Below, piece by piece: positions 1-9,298 of a stretch of 64,000 nt of DNA. Where the stretch lies: positions 54,544-118,543 of the forward strand of contig NZ_VJNA01000003.1 of assembly GCF_007556585.1 (NCBI RefSeq). Reading direction: 5' to 3'. This stretch comes from Tepidimonas aquatica. Lineage in GTDB: Bacteria > Pseudomonadota > Gammaproteobacteria > Burkholderiales > Burkholderiaceae_C. The notes under the pieces are model-generated. The model saw only the letters and a program-made list of their open reading frames with translations, was not told where the DNA came from and made no database searches. Numbering within the stretch: position 1 is the first letter of the stretch; each line of letters begins with the position of its first letter. Position numbers and translations under genes: made by a program.

Positions 1-97
1 TCCACGCCGCAAAGGCGATCGCGTCCAAGCCGACGCCACCGTCCGCCGCAGCGCCACCCCTGCCGCCCCCGCCCCACAGCCTGCGCCTTCGCCGACT

Positions 98-1741
98 GTG
101 ACCGCGCCCGTGCTGGCCACATCGGCCCCGGTGCCGACGGCGGGCGCAACGCCCGCCGCACGTCGCGCGCGGCGGCCCGCTGCGGCCGACGTGGCCAGCG
201 CGCCAACCCCGGCCCGCGCCGCGGCGCCGGCACCGGCCCCCGAGGCGGCCCCGCTCGAGGCGGCCGCAACGGCGCCCGGCGGCGCGATGGCAGCGCCACC
301 GCAGGCCACGCCGCGCGCCGCTGCAGGCCGCGCCACGCGGCGCAACGGCGGGCCGCGCAAGCTGTTCGTGCTCGACACCAACGTGCTGATGCACGACCCC
401 AGTTGCCTATTCCGCTTCGAAGAGCACGACATCTACTTGCCGATGATCGTGCTGGAGGAGCTGGACAACAACAAAAAAGGCATGAGCGAGGTGGCACGCA
501 ACGCGCGCCAGGCCAGCCGCACGCTCGACGCGCTGGCCGCCACCGTGCGCGGCGACATCCGCGACGGCGTGCCGCTGACGGCGCTGGGCCACCGGGAAGC
601 CACCGGCACGTTGCTGTTTCAGACCGAGGCATTCAGCCACTCCCTGCCCGACGGCATCGCCCAGGGCAAGGCCGACAACCACATCCTGGTGGTGGTGCAG
701 GGGCTCAAGCAACGCCACCCCGAGCGCGACGTGGTGCTGGTGTCGAAAGACATCAACATGCGCATCAAGGCGCGGGCGCTGGGCCTGGCGGCGGAGGATT
801 ACGAAAACGACAAAACCATCGACGACGTCGAGCTGCTGTACACCGGCATGCTGGCGTTGCCCACGGACTTTTGGGCGCGCCAGGGCAAAAAAGTGGAAAG
901 CTGGCAGCAAGGCGGCCACACCTTTTACCGTATCGGCGGCCCGCTGGTGCAGCAGATGCTGTTAAACCAGTTCGTCTACCACGAGGCGCCGGGCGAGCCG
1001 CCGCTGTACGCGCGCGTGGTGGAGCTGCGCGGCAAAACCGCCGTGCTGCGCACGTTGAAGGATTACACGCACCTGAAAAACGCTGTGTGGGGCGTGACCG
1101 CGCGCAACCGCGAGCAAAACTTCGCGCTCAACCTGCTGATGGACCCGGAGATCGACTTCGTCACCTTGGCGGGCACCGCCGGCACCGGCAAAACGCTGAT
1201 GGCGCTGGCCGCGGGGTTGACGCAGGTGCTGGACGAGCGCCGCTACACCGAGATCATCATGACCCGCGCCACCGTCAGCGTGGGCGAGGACATCGGCTTT
1301 TTGCCCGGCACCGAGGAAGAAAAAATGGGGCCGTGGATGGGTGCGCTGGACGACAACCTGGAGTTTTTGGCCAAGGGAGGACAAAACCCGGCTGGCGAGT
1401 GGGGACGCGCCGCGACGCAGGACCTCATCCGCAGCCGCGTCAAGATCAAGAGCATGAACTTCATGCGCGGGCGCACCTTCCTGAACAAATACGTCATCAT
1501 CGACGAGGCGCAAAACCTCACGCCCAAGCAGATGAAGACGCTCATCACCCGCGCGGGGCCGGGCACCAAACTCGTGTGCATGGGCAACCTGGCGCAAATC
1601 GACACTCCCTACCTGACGGAGGGATCGTCGGGGCTGACCTACGTCGTGGACCGCTTCAAAGGCTGGCCGCACGGCGGCCACGTCACGCTGGCGCGTGGCG
1701 AACGCTCGCGCCTGGCGGACTTTGCCAGCGAGGTTCTGTGA
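98..1741 (+). CDS. PIN-PhoH family protein (PhoH2-type RNase/ATPase)
   Basis: The protein joins an N-terminal PIN ribonuclease domain to a C-terminal PhoH ATPase; PhoH2 members of this family unwind and cleave RNA in the cytoplasm. The PIN domain begins near residue 88 with FVLDTNVLMHDP, which supplies a metal-binding Asp. The PhoH P-loop GTAGTGKT is near residue 360 and the Walker B-like IIDEAQN near residue 468. The first 85 or so residues are a low-complexity Ala/Pro/Arg-rich stretch. The listed start is a GTG. The same frame stays open to the left edge of the window, so the true start may lie outside. The next gene on the right is on the other strand, a toxin-antitoxin pair. Family assignment is secure; the start is not. 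Confidence 0.9.
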   Translation: MTAPVLATSAPVPTAGATPAARRARRPAAADVASAPTPARAAAPAPAPEAAPLEAAATAPGGAMAAPPQATPRAAAGRATRRNGGPRKLFVLDTNVLMHDPSCLFRFEEHDIYLPMIVLEELDNNKKGMSEVARNARQASRTLDALAATVRGDIRDGVPLTALGHREATGTLLFQTEAFSHSLPDGIAQGKADNHILVVVQGLKQRHPERDVVLVSKDINMRIKARALGLAAEDYENDKTIDDVELLYTGMLALPTDFWARQGKKVESWQQGGHTFYRIGGPLVQQMLLNQFVYHEAPGEPPLYARVVELRGKTAVLRTLKDYTHLKNAVWGVTARNREQNFALNLLMDPEIDFVTLAGTAGTGKTLMALAAGLTQVLDERRYTEIIMTRATVSVGEDIGFLPGTEEEKMGPWMGALDDNLEFLAKGGQNPAGEWGRAATQDLIRSRVKIKSMNFMRGRTFLNKYVIIDEAQNLTPKQMKTLITRAGPGTKLVCMGNLAQIDTPYLTEGSSGLTYVVDRFKGWPHGGHVTLARGERSRLADFASEVL

Positions 1742-1825
1742 AGTCGCGCTTGGGGACCGAAGGGCACCCTCAGGCCGATTGCGCCGCTCTTCACCGCACA
1801 ACGCAGCCGCTTGTCGTGCCTACGG

Positions 1826-2098
1826 TCAATAGTGGTAGCGCCCCTGCAGGAATTCGACCCGGTCGGCTTTGACGAGGTAGACGCAGCGGTGTTCCTGCGT
1901 GATGCGGCGCGACCAAACGTCCGCCCCAAGGTATTTCAGGGGCTCGGGCTTACCAATGCCGTCGAAGGGCTCACGCAGTACCGCTTCGACGATGTCGAGC
2001 AAACGCTTGGCGGTGCGCCGGTCGGTCTCGACCCAGTGGCGCAGGTCCTCCAGGAATTCAGGATGGCACACCGCAAGCCGGATGGACTCACGGCTCAA
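1826..2098 (-). CDS. yoeB: Txe/YoeB family toxin
   Basis: This 90-residue protein has the length and C-terminal signature of YoeB, a ribosome-dependent mRNA interferase. It contains the family pattern PEPLKYL, then WSRRIT.EHR, and ends in YHY. The Arg and His residues and the terminal Tyr match those used for mRNA cleavage in YoeB. The start ATG lies inside the end of the upstream antitoxin gene, an 11-base overlap that implies translational coupling. Toxin and antitoxin would be co-transcribed from the promoter ahead of yefM and repressed by the complex. I see no lesion in the toxin. Confidence 0.9.
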   Translation of the reverse strand: MSRESIRLAVCHPEFLEDLRHWVETDRRTAKRLLDIVEAVLREPFDGIGKPEPLKYLGADVWSRRITQEHRCVYLVKADRVEFLQGRYHY

Positions 2099-2369
2099 GG
2101 CCCACGTCCTTCCTGAGTTGGTTCAGCGTCGTGGGCTTCAGATGACCCAGGCGCGCCCGGTTGAGTGCCGTCAACAGGCGCTCGGCGTTTTTGGATGACC
2201 GCAGCAGGTGGGCTGTCTCCAACAGACCCTCGAGCTCATCGGCGGCAATCATCGCCACAGCGCCGCCCGAGCGGCGGCGGACCACGATGACCTCGCGATC
2301 GTCCACCGCGCGATCCATCAGCACCTTGAGCTGTTCGCGCGCCTGGCTGTAGGTGGTTTCGATGGTCAT
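2088..2369 (-). CDS. yefM: YefM/Phd family antitoxin
   Basis: This 93-residue protein has the Phd/YefM layout: an N-terminal DNA-binding half starting MTIETTYSQAR, then an acidic, probably flexible C-terminus that wraps the toxin. I chose the ATG at 2369 because GAGG sits 9 bases upstream. An earlier in-frame ATG at 2399 falls inside the likely -10 element and operator. It overlaps the yoeB start by 11 bases. It should neutralise YoeB and, with it, repress the operon through the TTGTACAA sites just upstream. Assignment rests on residue pattern plus the partner gene. Confidence 0.88.
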   Translation of the reverse strand: MTIETTYSQAREQLKVLMDRAVDDREVIVVRRRSGGAVAMIAADELEGLLETAHLLRSSKNAERLLTALNRARLGHLKPTTLNQLRKDVGLEP

Positions 2370-2385
2370 AGCGGCATCCTCGTTG

Positions 2386-2406
2386 TTGTACAAGCTCATT
2401 GTACAA
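2386..2406 (-). promoter_or_regulatory. YefM/YoeB double operator over the promoter
   Basis: Two perfect 8-base palindromes TTGTACAA lie at 2386-2393 and 2399-2406, with centres 13 bases apart. The E. coli YefM-YoeB complex recognises paired palindromes with a TTGTACA core, so the match is to the known operator. On the minus strand the second palindrome contains TACAAT (2398-2403), a 5/6 match to a -10 box, so bound repressor would cover the promoter. The sites end 17 bases before the yefM start codon. Confidence 0.8.
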
Positions 2407-2506
2407 GTTATGAGAAACCACCGCTCAGCAAGACCGGTCCACCGCTTCAGCCTCCGCGCATAGATCCTTTGGCCGCCACCGTGCTGCGAGCCGTGGGGTC
2501 TTGCAC

Positions 2507-5500
2507 TCAGCCGTGCGCGTGCTCGACCTGCACCGGCACCGGCGTGCGGTCGGCGCCGGGCACCCGCTGGCGCGCCAGCAGCAGGTACACCGTGGGCACG
2601 ACGAAAATGGTCAGCAACGTGCCCACGCTCATGCCGCCAACGATGACCCAGCCGATCTGCTGACGGCTCTCGGCGCCGGCCCCTGTGGCCAACGCCAGCG
2701 GGATCGCCCCCAGCACCATCGCGCCGGTGGTCATCAAAATCGGGCGCAGGCGCAGCTCCGCGGCGCGGCGGACCGCGTCCAGCAGGCCCAGCCCCTGCTG
2801 GCGCAGCTGGTTGGCAAACTCGACGATCAGGATGCCGTGCTTGGTGATCAAGCCCACCAGCGTCACCAGCCCGATCTGGCTGAACACATTGAGCGTGCCA
2901 CCGCTCCACTTCAGCGCCGCCAGCGCCCCCAGCATCGACAGCGGCACCGACAGCATGATGACGAAGGGGTCGACGAAGCTTTCGAACTGCGCGGCCAGCA
3001 CCAGGTAGATGAACAGCAGCGCCAGCACGAACACCACCGCCAACGACCCGGCCGCGGCGCGAAACTCGCGGCTGGAGCCGTTGAGGTCGGTGGCGTAGCC
3101 CTCGGGCAGCACCTCGCGCGCGATCGTGTCCATGACCTGCAGCGCCTCGCCCAACGCGAATTCCGGGCTGAGGTTGGCGGTGATCGAGGCGCTGCGCCGC
3201 TGGGCAAAGTGGTTGAGCTCGCGCGGCGCGACCACCTCCTGCACCTTGACCAGCGCGGCCAACGGCACCATCGCACTGTTGCGGCCACGCACGTACAGCC
3301 GCTCGATGTCCTGCGGCGCGCTGCGTCGCACCGCTTCGGTCTGCACGATGACGTCGTACTGCTCACCCTCCCGCTTGTAGCGGCCCACCGTGCGCCCGCC
3401 GAGCATGGTCTCCACGGCGCGCGCCACGGCATCGACGCTGACACCCAACGCCGCCGCACGCTCGCGGTCCACCTCCAGGCGCAGCTCGGGTTTGTTGATG
3501 CGCAGGTCGGTGTCCACCTGCAAAAAACCCGGGTACTGCGCCACGCGGCGCTGAAACTCCGCCACCACGCGCGCCAGGTTGGCGTAGCTGTCGTTGGTGG
3601 TGATGACAAAGTTGACCGGACGCTCGCGAAACCCTTGCCCGAGTGAAGGTGGCGTGATCGGAAACGCCGTCACGCCAGGCAGACTGGCGATTTTCGGCGC
3701 CATTTCGCGCGCCAGCTCCAGCGTGGAGCGTTGGCGCTCCTCCCACGGCTTGGCGCGGAAAAACACCGTTGCCTGCGACACCGTCGGGTTGCCGACGAGA
3801 GCAAAGATGCGATCGAACTCGGGGTACTGCTGGCCGATGCGCTCGATGGCCGCGGCGTAACGCGAGGTGTAGGCGGCGGTGGAGCCGTCGGGCGCGTTGA
3901 CGATGTTGAGGATGACGCCGCGGTCTTCCAGCGGCGCCAGTTCCTGTTTGGTGGTCGTCAACAGCCACACGCTGGCCGCCGCGCACGCCACCATCAGCAG
4001 CACGACGGCCCAACGCGCGCGCAGCGCCCATCCCAGTGCCCACCCGTAGCCGCGGGTGACCGCGGCCAAGCCCCGCTCCATCGTGCGGTCGAACCACGAG
4101 GGCTTGGCCTGATGCCGCAGCAGCCGCGCGCACATCATCGGTGACAGCGTCAACGCCACAAAGCCCGACACCAGCACCGCCCCGGCCAGCGCCAGCGCGA
4201 ATTCGGCAAACAGCCGCCCGGTGCGTCCGGGCGTGAACGCCAGCGGCGCGTACACCGCCGCCAGCGTCAGCGTCATGGCCACCACCGCGAAGGCGATTTC
4301 GCGCGAACCTCTGATCGCTGCGGCCAGCGGCGTCATGCCCTCCTCGATGTGGCGGTGGATGTTTTCCAGCACCACGATGGCGTCGTCGACCACGAGGCCG
4401 ATGGCCAGCACCAACGCCAGCAGCGTCAGGGTGTTGATCGTGAACCCGAACAACGCCATCAGCGCAAAAGCGCCCACGAGGCTGACGGGGATGGTCACCA
4501 GCGGGATGATGGAGGCGCGAGCGGTGCGCAAAAACAGCACGATGACCAGCGTGACCAGCACCACCGCTTCGAGGATGGTCTGGTACACCGCTTTGATCGA
4601 GCGATCGATGAACACCGAGTTGTCGTTGGCCACCTGCACCTCGATGCCGGGGGGCAGGTCGGCCTGCACCTTGGCCAGCAGCGCGCGCACGCTGGCCGAC
4701 AGCTCCAGCGGGTTGGCCGTGGCCTGCCGGATCACGCCCAGCGAGACCGTGTCGCGGCCGTTGAGGCGCACCGAGGTGCGCTCGTCCGCCGCGCCCTGCT
4801 CGACACGGGCCACGTCGCGCAGCCGCACCGGCAGGCCACTGGCCGCGGTGCGGATGACCACCTCCTCGAACTGCTGCGGGGTTCGAAGGTCGGTGGCCGC
4901 GGTGACGTTGAACTCGCGCTGCAAGCTCTCGACCCGGCCGGCCGGCACCTCCAGGTTGGCGCGGCGCAGCGCGTCTTCGACGTCCTGCACGGTCAGGCCG
5001 TAGGCGGCCAGCCGGTCGGGGTCCAGCCACACCCGCATGGCAAAACGCCGCTCGCCATAGATGCGCACCTCGGCCACACCGGTGGCCGTTTGCAGCACCG
5101 GCTTGGCGATGCGGTTGGCCAAGTCGGTCAGTTGCAGCGGCGAGTAGCGCTCGGAGCTCAGCGCGATCCAGATGACGGGGAAGGCGTCGGCTTCGACCTT
5201 GGCCACCACCGGCTCGTCGACCGTCTGCGGCAGGCGTCCGCGCACGCGCGCGACCTTGTCGCGCACCTCGGCTGCGGCGGCGTCGGGGTCGCGCTCGAGC
5301 CGGAAACGCACCGAGATCTGGCTTTGCTCGGGCCGGCTGATCGAGGTGATGACGTCCACCCCTTCGATGCCGGCCAGCGAATCCTCCAGCACTTTGGTGA
5401 CGGTGGATTCGATGACCTCGCTGGACGCGCCGGCCAACCGGGTGGTGACGGTGACCACCGGCTCGTCGATCTTGGGGTACTCACGCACCGAGAGCTGCTG

Positions 5501-5587
5501 GAACGACACCCAGCCCACCAACACGATGAGCAGCGACAGCACGGTGGCAAACACCGGGCGGCGGATGGCGATTTCGGGCAATGGCAT
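2507..5587 (-). CDS. RND multidrug efflux permease (HAE1/AcrB family)
   Basis: This 1026-residue protein is a proton-driven inner-membrane pump of the hydrophobe/amphiphile efflux class. It exports drugs or other amphiphiles through an adaptor and an outer-membrane channel. It opens with the family start PEIAIRRPVFA, has two halves each with a large periplasmic loop, and carries VVDDAIVV in the fourth membrane segment, the paired Asp residues that relay protons. Length is normal. It follows the adaptor gene by 27 bases, so the two form an operon. No outer-membrane factor gene lies nearby; a TolC/OprM-type partner must be elsewhere. Substrates cannot be told from sequence. Confidence 0.93.
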   Translation of the reverse strand: MPLPEIAIRRPVFATVLSLLIVLVGWVSFQQLSVREYPKIDEPVVTVTTRLAGASSEVIESTVTKVLEDSLAGIEGVDVITSISRPEQSQISVRFRLERDPDAAAAEVRDKVARVRGRLPQTVDEPVVAKVEADAFPVIWIALSSERYSPLQLTDLANRIAKPVLQTATGVAEVRIYGERRFAMRVWLDPDRLAAYGLTVQDVEDALRRANLEVPAGRVESLQREFNVTAATDLRTPQQFEEVVIRTAASGLPVRLRDVARVEQGAADERTSVRLNGRDTVSLGVIRQATANPLELSASVRALLAKVQADLPPGIEVQVANDNSVFIDRSIKAVYQTILEAVVLVTLVIVLFLRTARASIIPLVTIPVSLVGAFALMALFGFTINTLTLLALVLAIGLVVDDAIVVLENIHRHIEEGMTPLAAAIRGSREIAFAVVAMTLTLAAVYAPLAFTPGRTGRLFAEFALALAGAVLVSGFVALTLSPMMCARLLRHQAKPSWFDRTMERGLAAVTRGYGWALGWALRARWAVVLLMVACAAASVWLLTTTKQELAPLEDRGVILNIVNAPDGSTAAYTSRYAAAIERIGQQYPEFDRIFALVGNPTVSQATVFFRAKPWEERQRSTLELAREMAPKIASLPGVTAFPITPPSLGQGFRERPVNFVITTNDSYANLARVVAEFQRRVAQYPGFLQVDTDLRINKPELRLEVDRERAAALGVSVDAVARAVETMLGGRTVGRYKREGEQYDVIVQTEAVRRSAPQDIERLYVRGRNSAMVPLAALVKVQEVVAPRELNHFAQRRSASITANLSPEFALGEALQVMDTIAREVLPEGYATDLNGSSREFRAAAGSLAVVFVLALLFIYLVLAAQFESFVDPFVIMLSVPLSMLGALAALKWSGGTLNVFSQIGLVTLVGLITKHGILIVEFANQLRQQGLGLLDAVRRAAELRLRPILMTTGAMVLGAIPLALATGAGAESRQQIGWVIVGGMSVGTLLTIFVVPTVYLLLARQRVPGADRTPVPVQVEHAHG

Positions 5588-5614
5588 GGCCGGCCTCTGC
5601 GCGCTTGTCGGAAC

Positions 5615-6862
5615 TCAGCCGCCTTGGCCGGCCTGGGACGCACGGTCCGCCCCCGCGGGCGGGTGCTGTCCCAAAGCGGCGGGGCCTACGGGGCCGCTGG
5701 CCGGGCCGCCCTGCCCGGCTTGCACGATGCGCACCGGCGTGCCGTCGCGCTGCAGGCGCTGTTGCCCCGCCACGACCACGGTGTCGCCTTCACGCAAGCC
5801 CTGCACGATGTGCACTTGGCCACCCCGGCGTGCGCCCGGCTGCACCGCCACGCGCTCGACCTCGGGCGGCTGCTCGCCCTGCGCCTGCCGCACACGCCAG
5901 ACCCAGAACTGCTGGCCCTGCGGCTGGATGGCTTCCTCGGGCACCCACAGGGCAGCCGGTTCACGGCCCAGCACCAGCGCCACGCGCACGAACATGCCAG
6001 GCTGCAACCCGTGGCGGGCGTCTTGCAGCGCGGCGCGCACGATGAGGGCGCGGCCGTCAGCGTCCAGCGCCGGGTCGATGGCCTGCACCTTGGCCTCCCA
6101 CACCGTTTGCGGGCGCGCGTCCGCCGTCAGGCGCAACGTCTGTCCCACCGCCACGCGCGGCTGCAGCCGCTCCGGCAAGCGGAAATCCACCACCAACTGC
6201 GACGTGTCTTCCACGTGCACGAGCTCGGCGCCATCCTTGACGTACTCGCCGACGTGCACCTGGCGGATGCCTGCCACGCCGTCGAACGGAGCCACGATGC
6301 GCATGCGTGCCAGCCGTGCCTGCGCCAGCTCGACTTGCGCCTGAGCCACCTGCACGGCGGCGCGGCTTTCGTCGAGCACGCGCTGCGCCACAAAGCCTTG
6401 CGCCACCAGCTCCTCGTTGCGACGCAGGTTGGCTTGCTGCACCGCCAACTGAGCCTGGGCCTGGGCCAGCTCGGCTTTTTGCAGGGTGTCGTCGAGTTGG
6501 AACAACAACTGCCCTTTGCGTACCGGCGCGCCATCGGCAAACCCGATGGCGACGATGCGGCCCGCCACCTCGGGCCGCACCACGACGCGCTGGCGCGCCA
6601 CCAGCGTGCCAACGGCCTGCGCTTGGTCCACCAGTGGCGCGACCTGCACCGACGCCACTTCGACCGCCGGCGGCCCGCCGCGCCCCGGCCCCGCGGGGCC
6701 GCCCACGCCGGGTCCGGGCGCGCGCGCCGTGGGGGCCGACGCGGGCGCCGCGGCCGCCGGCGGTTGCGCGGGCGTGGCGGGGCGGCGCTGCCACCACCAA
6801 GCGGCGGCAGCCAGCGCGATCAAGGCCAACACGGCCAACGGCATCACGGCGCGACGGGGCAT
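5615..6862 (-). CDS. RND efflux periplasmic adaptor (HlyD/MFP family)
   Basis: This 415-residue membrane fusion protein links the pump to an outer-membrane channel. It begins with a single N-terminal membrane anchor (about residues 6-22), then an Ala/Pro/Gly linker. The lipoyl half-motif VVRPEVAGRI leads into an alpha-helical hairpin rich in Gln and Ala, the second lipoyl half (IVAPFDGVAG) and beta-barrel segments. I chose the ATG at 6862 because GGAG sits 5 bases before it; an in-frame GTG lies two codons upstream. It is the first gene of the two-gene efflux operon. No adjacent regulator gene is present. Confidence 0.9.
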   Translation of the reverse strand: MPRRAVMPLAVLALIALAAAAWWWQRRPATPAQPPAAAAPASAPTARAPGPGVGGPAGPGRGGPPAVEVASVQVAPLVDQAQAVGTLVARQRVVVRPEVAGRIVAIGFADGAPVRKGQLLFQLDDTLQKAELAQAQAQLAVQQANLRRNEELVAQGFVAQRVLDESRAAVQVAQAQVELAQARLARMRIVAPFDGVAGIRQVHVGEYVKDGAELVHVEDTSQLVVDFRLPERLQPRVAVGQTLRLTADARPQTVWEAKVQAIDPALDADGRALIVRAALQDARHGLQPGMFVRVALVLGREPAALWVPEEAIQPQGQQFWVWRVRQAQGEQPPEVERVAVQPGARRGGQVHIVQGLREGDTVVVAGQQRLQRDGTPVRIVQAGQGGPASGPVGPAALGQHPPAGADRASQAGQGG

Positions 6863-6973
6863 CGGCACTCCTGCAAATGTGGGCCACTTGGGCAGGCGGC
6901 CACTGTAACCGAGACGCGTTGCTGGCGTGTTAACGGCGGTAACGTAACCCCACGGTGGGCCGCCCGCGCGCGT

Positions 6974-7411
6974 TCAGGTGCTGGGCACGCCGCGGTTGGC
7001 CAGGGCGTCGGCGCGTTCGTTGCCGGGGTCGCCGCTGTGGCCACGCACCCAGTGCCAGTGGATGTCGTGCCCGCGGCCGTGCACCAGCTCGTCCAGGCGC
7101 TGCCACAGGTCGGCGTTTTTGACCGGCTGACGGTCGGCGGTGCGCCAGCCACGCGCTTTCCAGCCGGGCAGCCACTCGGTGATGCCCTTGCGCACGTACT
7201 CGCTGTCCAGGTACAGGTGCACGCGGCACGGGCGCTTGAGCGCAGCCAGCGCCTCGATGACCGCGGTCAGCTCCATGCGGTTGTTGGTGGTGCGGGCTTC
7301 GCCGCCCCACAGTTCTTTTTCGGCCTGGCCAGCGCGCAGCAGCGCACCCCAGCCGCCCGGGCCGGGGTTGCCTTTGCAGGCTCCGTCGGTGTAGATGATG
7401 ACGTCGGTCAT
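6974..7411 (-). CDS. rnhA: Ribonuclease HI
   Basis: RNase HI removes RNA from RNA-DNA hybrids such as R-loops and Okazaki primers. The 145-residue protein has the catalytic acids in [11 protein letters not shown] (Asp10), NRMELTA (Glu), YLDSEYV (Asp) and the late [12 protein letters not shown] (His/Asp). Length equals the usual bacterial enzyme. Its ATG overlaps the TGA of the upstream methyltransferase by four bases (ATGA), indicating coupled translation. The methyltransferase-rnhA pairing is common in betaproteobacteria. Confidence 0.97.
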   Translation of the reverse strand: MTDVIIYTDGACKGNPGPGGWGALLRAGQAEKELWGGEARTTNNRMELTAVIEALAALKRPCRVHLYLDSEYVRKGITEWLPGWKARGWRTADRQPVKNADLWQRLDELVHGRGHDIHWHWVRGHSGDPGNERADALANRGVPST

Positions 7412-8247
7412 GGGGGGGTGGGTTGTCCGTCGCGTCGTGCCACCACGGCCGGCGCGGCCGCGGCCCGCGTCGGACGCCAAGCCGGCCCCAGCAGCCGCAT
7501 GCCACGCACGCGTTTGACGGCCACGATGAAATACACCGCGCCCAGCGGTGGCCACAGCAACGCGCCACAGCGGTCCATCCAGGCCCAGCGCCGCAGCCAG
7601 TGCTCGCTGCGCACGGCCGGGCGGTAGCAGCCGCGTTCGACGCGCTCGGCCTCCAGGCTGAGCAGGCGCAACCAGTCCAGCAATCGGCCCAGCCCGATGA
7701 ACGCCCCGGCCTCCGGCAGGTAAGGGCGTGCCCAGCGCGAACCCGCCCAGCCGGCGCGGGCCCACAGGTGCGCGCGCGCCTGGCGCAGCCCCCACAGGCT
7801 CAGCGGGTTGAGGCCGCTGATGACAACGCGGCCGTTGGGCACCAGCACGCGCTCGACCTCGCGCAGCACCGCATGGGGGTCGGCGCTGAGCTCCAGCGTG
7901 TGGGGCAACACCACCAGGTCCAGGCTGTCGGCCGCAAACGGCAGTGCCGCCGCGTGTGCCACCAGGTCGATCGGGCGCTGCGGCGGCTGGACCACGACGA
8001 GGTCAGGCGGCGCCTCCTCCGGCGCAGCCAGCCAGCGGTGGGGCATCCGGTTGGCGGCCAGCGCGTCGAGTTGCGGCATGCCCAGCTGCAACGCATGGTA
8101 GCCAAACGCATCGGCCACCGCATCGGCGAAGTGACGCGCTTCCCATGCCAGCAGGTAGCGCCCCGGCGGGGTGCAAAACCAAGCCGCCAAGGCCTGCCCC
8201 GCGCCGTGCTCGGGGGCCGCTGGGGCACGGGGGCGATCCGCGCTCAC
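7408..8247 (-). CDS. Class I SAM-dependent methyltransferase (UbiE/type 11-like)
   Basis: This 279-residue protein carries the second half of a class I methyltransferase fold: [18 protein letters not shown] (motif II region) and [20 protein letters not shown] (post-II strand). The glycine loop that normally binds S-adenosylmethionine is poorly conserved; the region reads LQLGMPQLD instead of a clear DxGxG. The methyl acceptor is unknown. It starts with GTG and overlaps rnhA by four bases. Methyltransferase genes in this position beside rnhA are widespread in Burkholderiales but are not functionally defined. Confidence 0.8.
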   Translation of the reverse strand: MSADRPRAPAAPEHGAGQALAAWFCTPPGRYLLAWEARHFADAVADAFGYHALQLGMPQLDALAANRMPHRWLAAPEEAPPDLVVVQPPQRPIDLVAHAAALPFAADSLDLVVLPHTLELSADPHAVLREVERVLVPNGRVVISGLNPLSLWGLRQARAHLWARAGWAGSRWARPYLPEAGAFIGLGRLLDWLRLLSLEAERVERGCYRPAVRSEHWLRRWAWMDRCGALLWPPLGAVYFIVAVKRVRGMRLLGPAWRPTRAAAAPAVVARRDGQPTPP

Positions 8248-8262
8248 GGCAGGGTACGCGGT

Positions 8263-9177
8263 TCAGTCTTGCGCCACGGGCAGCGCTTCGGGCGCCGGCG
8301 CCTCGGCCGACGCGGCGTCCTCGCCCAGCACGATGTGGCGTACCATCTCGCGCATCAGGCGCTTTTCGGCAAAGCTGAGGTTGCGTCCCAGCTCGCGGCG
8401 CACCTGCATCAGGATGCTGCGGTCGGCCTCGGCAGGCACGCCTTGCTGCACGCGCATCGCCGCCGTCAGGTCGATGCGCTCGTCGTCGGTCTGCGCCGAC
8501 CACCATTGGTCGATGATGCGGGCCACTTCGGCGCGCCAATGTTCGTCTGGCTGGTCGGCCTCACGCCCCGCGTCGGTGGACTCGGCGCCGGCCGGCTGCG
8601 TCAGCGCGTCCCACGCCGCCGGCGACAACGCCACGCGCCGGTCGGCCTGCAGCAGCAGGCGCGCCCAACTCGGGTCGTCGGCGCTGAGGCGGGCAAAGTC
8701 GTGCACGCTGTCATCAGCCACCAGCACCACGCGCGCGCCGCGCCATTGGGCCTCGTCGATGTAGGGGATGAGGCGTTCGTCGTCGCTGGCCACGATCAAC
8801 GTCACGCCAGGCTGGTGGCGGGCCAGCTGCGCCAGTTCGCCGCCCAGCGCACGCACCAGGCTCAGGCCGCCGTCGCTGGCGTGCGCCGGGACGGTGCGGA
8901 TGACGACGTCGTCGTGCAACTCGGTGCAGGCCTGGTCGGTGAACAGCACGGTGCGCAGCAGGCCCCCTTCGGCGCCGCCGGCGCGCGCCAGTTGCGCCAT
9001 GACACCGTGCAGTGCTCCACGTTGCAGCGTACGCACGGGCGCGCTGACCGTTTGACTGGCCAGCCATATCAGGTAGCGTTCATCGACCAAGGCGATGGCG
9101 GGGCCTGTCGACACGGAGGGAGAGGAGGTACGGCGATGCGGGGTCCGCACGCTGGCGGGGTAGCGAGGCTTGATCAT
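8263..9177 (-). CDS. NYN/PIN-like domain protein, catalytic motif degenerate
   Basis: This protein of about 304 residues is not recognised with certainty. Its first 170 residues read like an NYN (PIN-like nuclease) fold: strand IALVDERYL, then a helix GGLSLVRALGGELAQLA, strand VTLIVASDDERLIPYI and strand GARVVLVAD. Active NYN domains have SGDSDF where this one has SDDERL, so nuclease activity may be lost or altered. The C-terminal 90 residues contain an amphipathic, acidic/basic helix region without a known motif. The ATG at 9177 is assumed; an in-frame TTG lies 15 bases upstream. It precedes the methyltransferase-rnhA pair by 15 bases, suggesting one operon. Confidence 0.6.
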   Translation of the reverse strand: MIKPRYPASVRTPHRRTSSPSVSTGPAIALVDERYLIWLASQTVSAPVRTLQRGALHGVMAQLARAGGAEGGLLRTVLFTDQACTELHDDVVIRTVPAHASDGGLSLVRALGGELAQLARHQPGVTLIVASDDERLIPYIDEAQWRGARVVLVADDSVHDFARLSADDPSWARLLLQADRRVALSPAAWDALTQPAGAESTDAGREADQPDEHWRAEVARIIDQWWSAQTDDERIDLTAAMRVQQGVPAEADRSILMQVRRELGRNLSFAEKRLMREMVRHIVLGEDAASAEAPAPEALPVAQD

Positions 9178-9298
9178 CGAGTAAAAGGACAAAGGCCATG
9201 GCAGGGCACTGCGACTAAAGACACACCCCGCCCGGCCCTGCGGTTAGACGGCTGGGGCGCCAAGCCCACATTGTGCCGCAAGCCGCGCCGCGGCGCCG

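Noticed and set aside
2501..3646. Long plus-strand open frame antisense to the RND pump
   Set aside because: Its His/Arg/Gln-rich translation is a typical GC-rich antisense shadow with no domain; the minus-strand pump is complete.
4349..7627. 1092-codon open frame on the plus strand across the pump, adaptor and rnhA
   Set aside because: It crosses three recognised genes on the other strand and has no motif; an effect of high GC.
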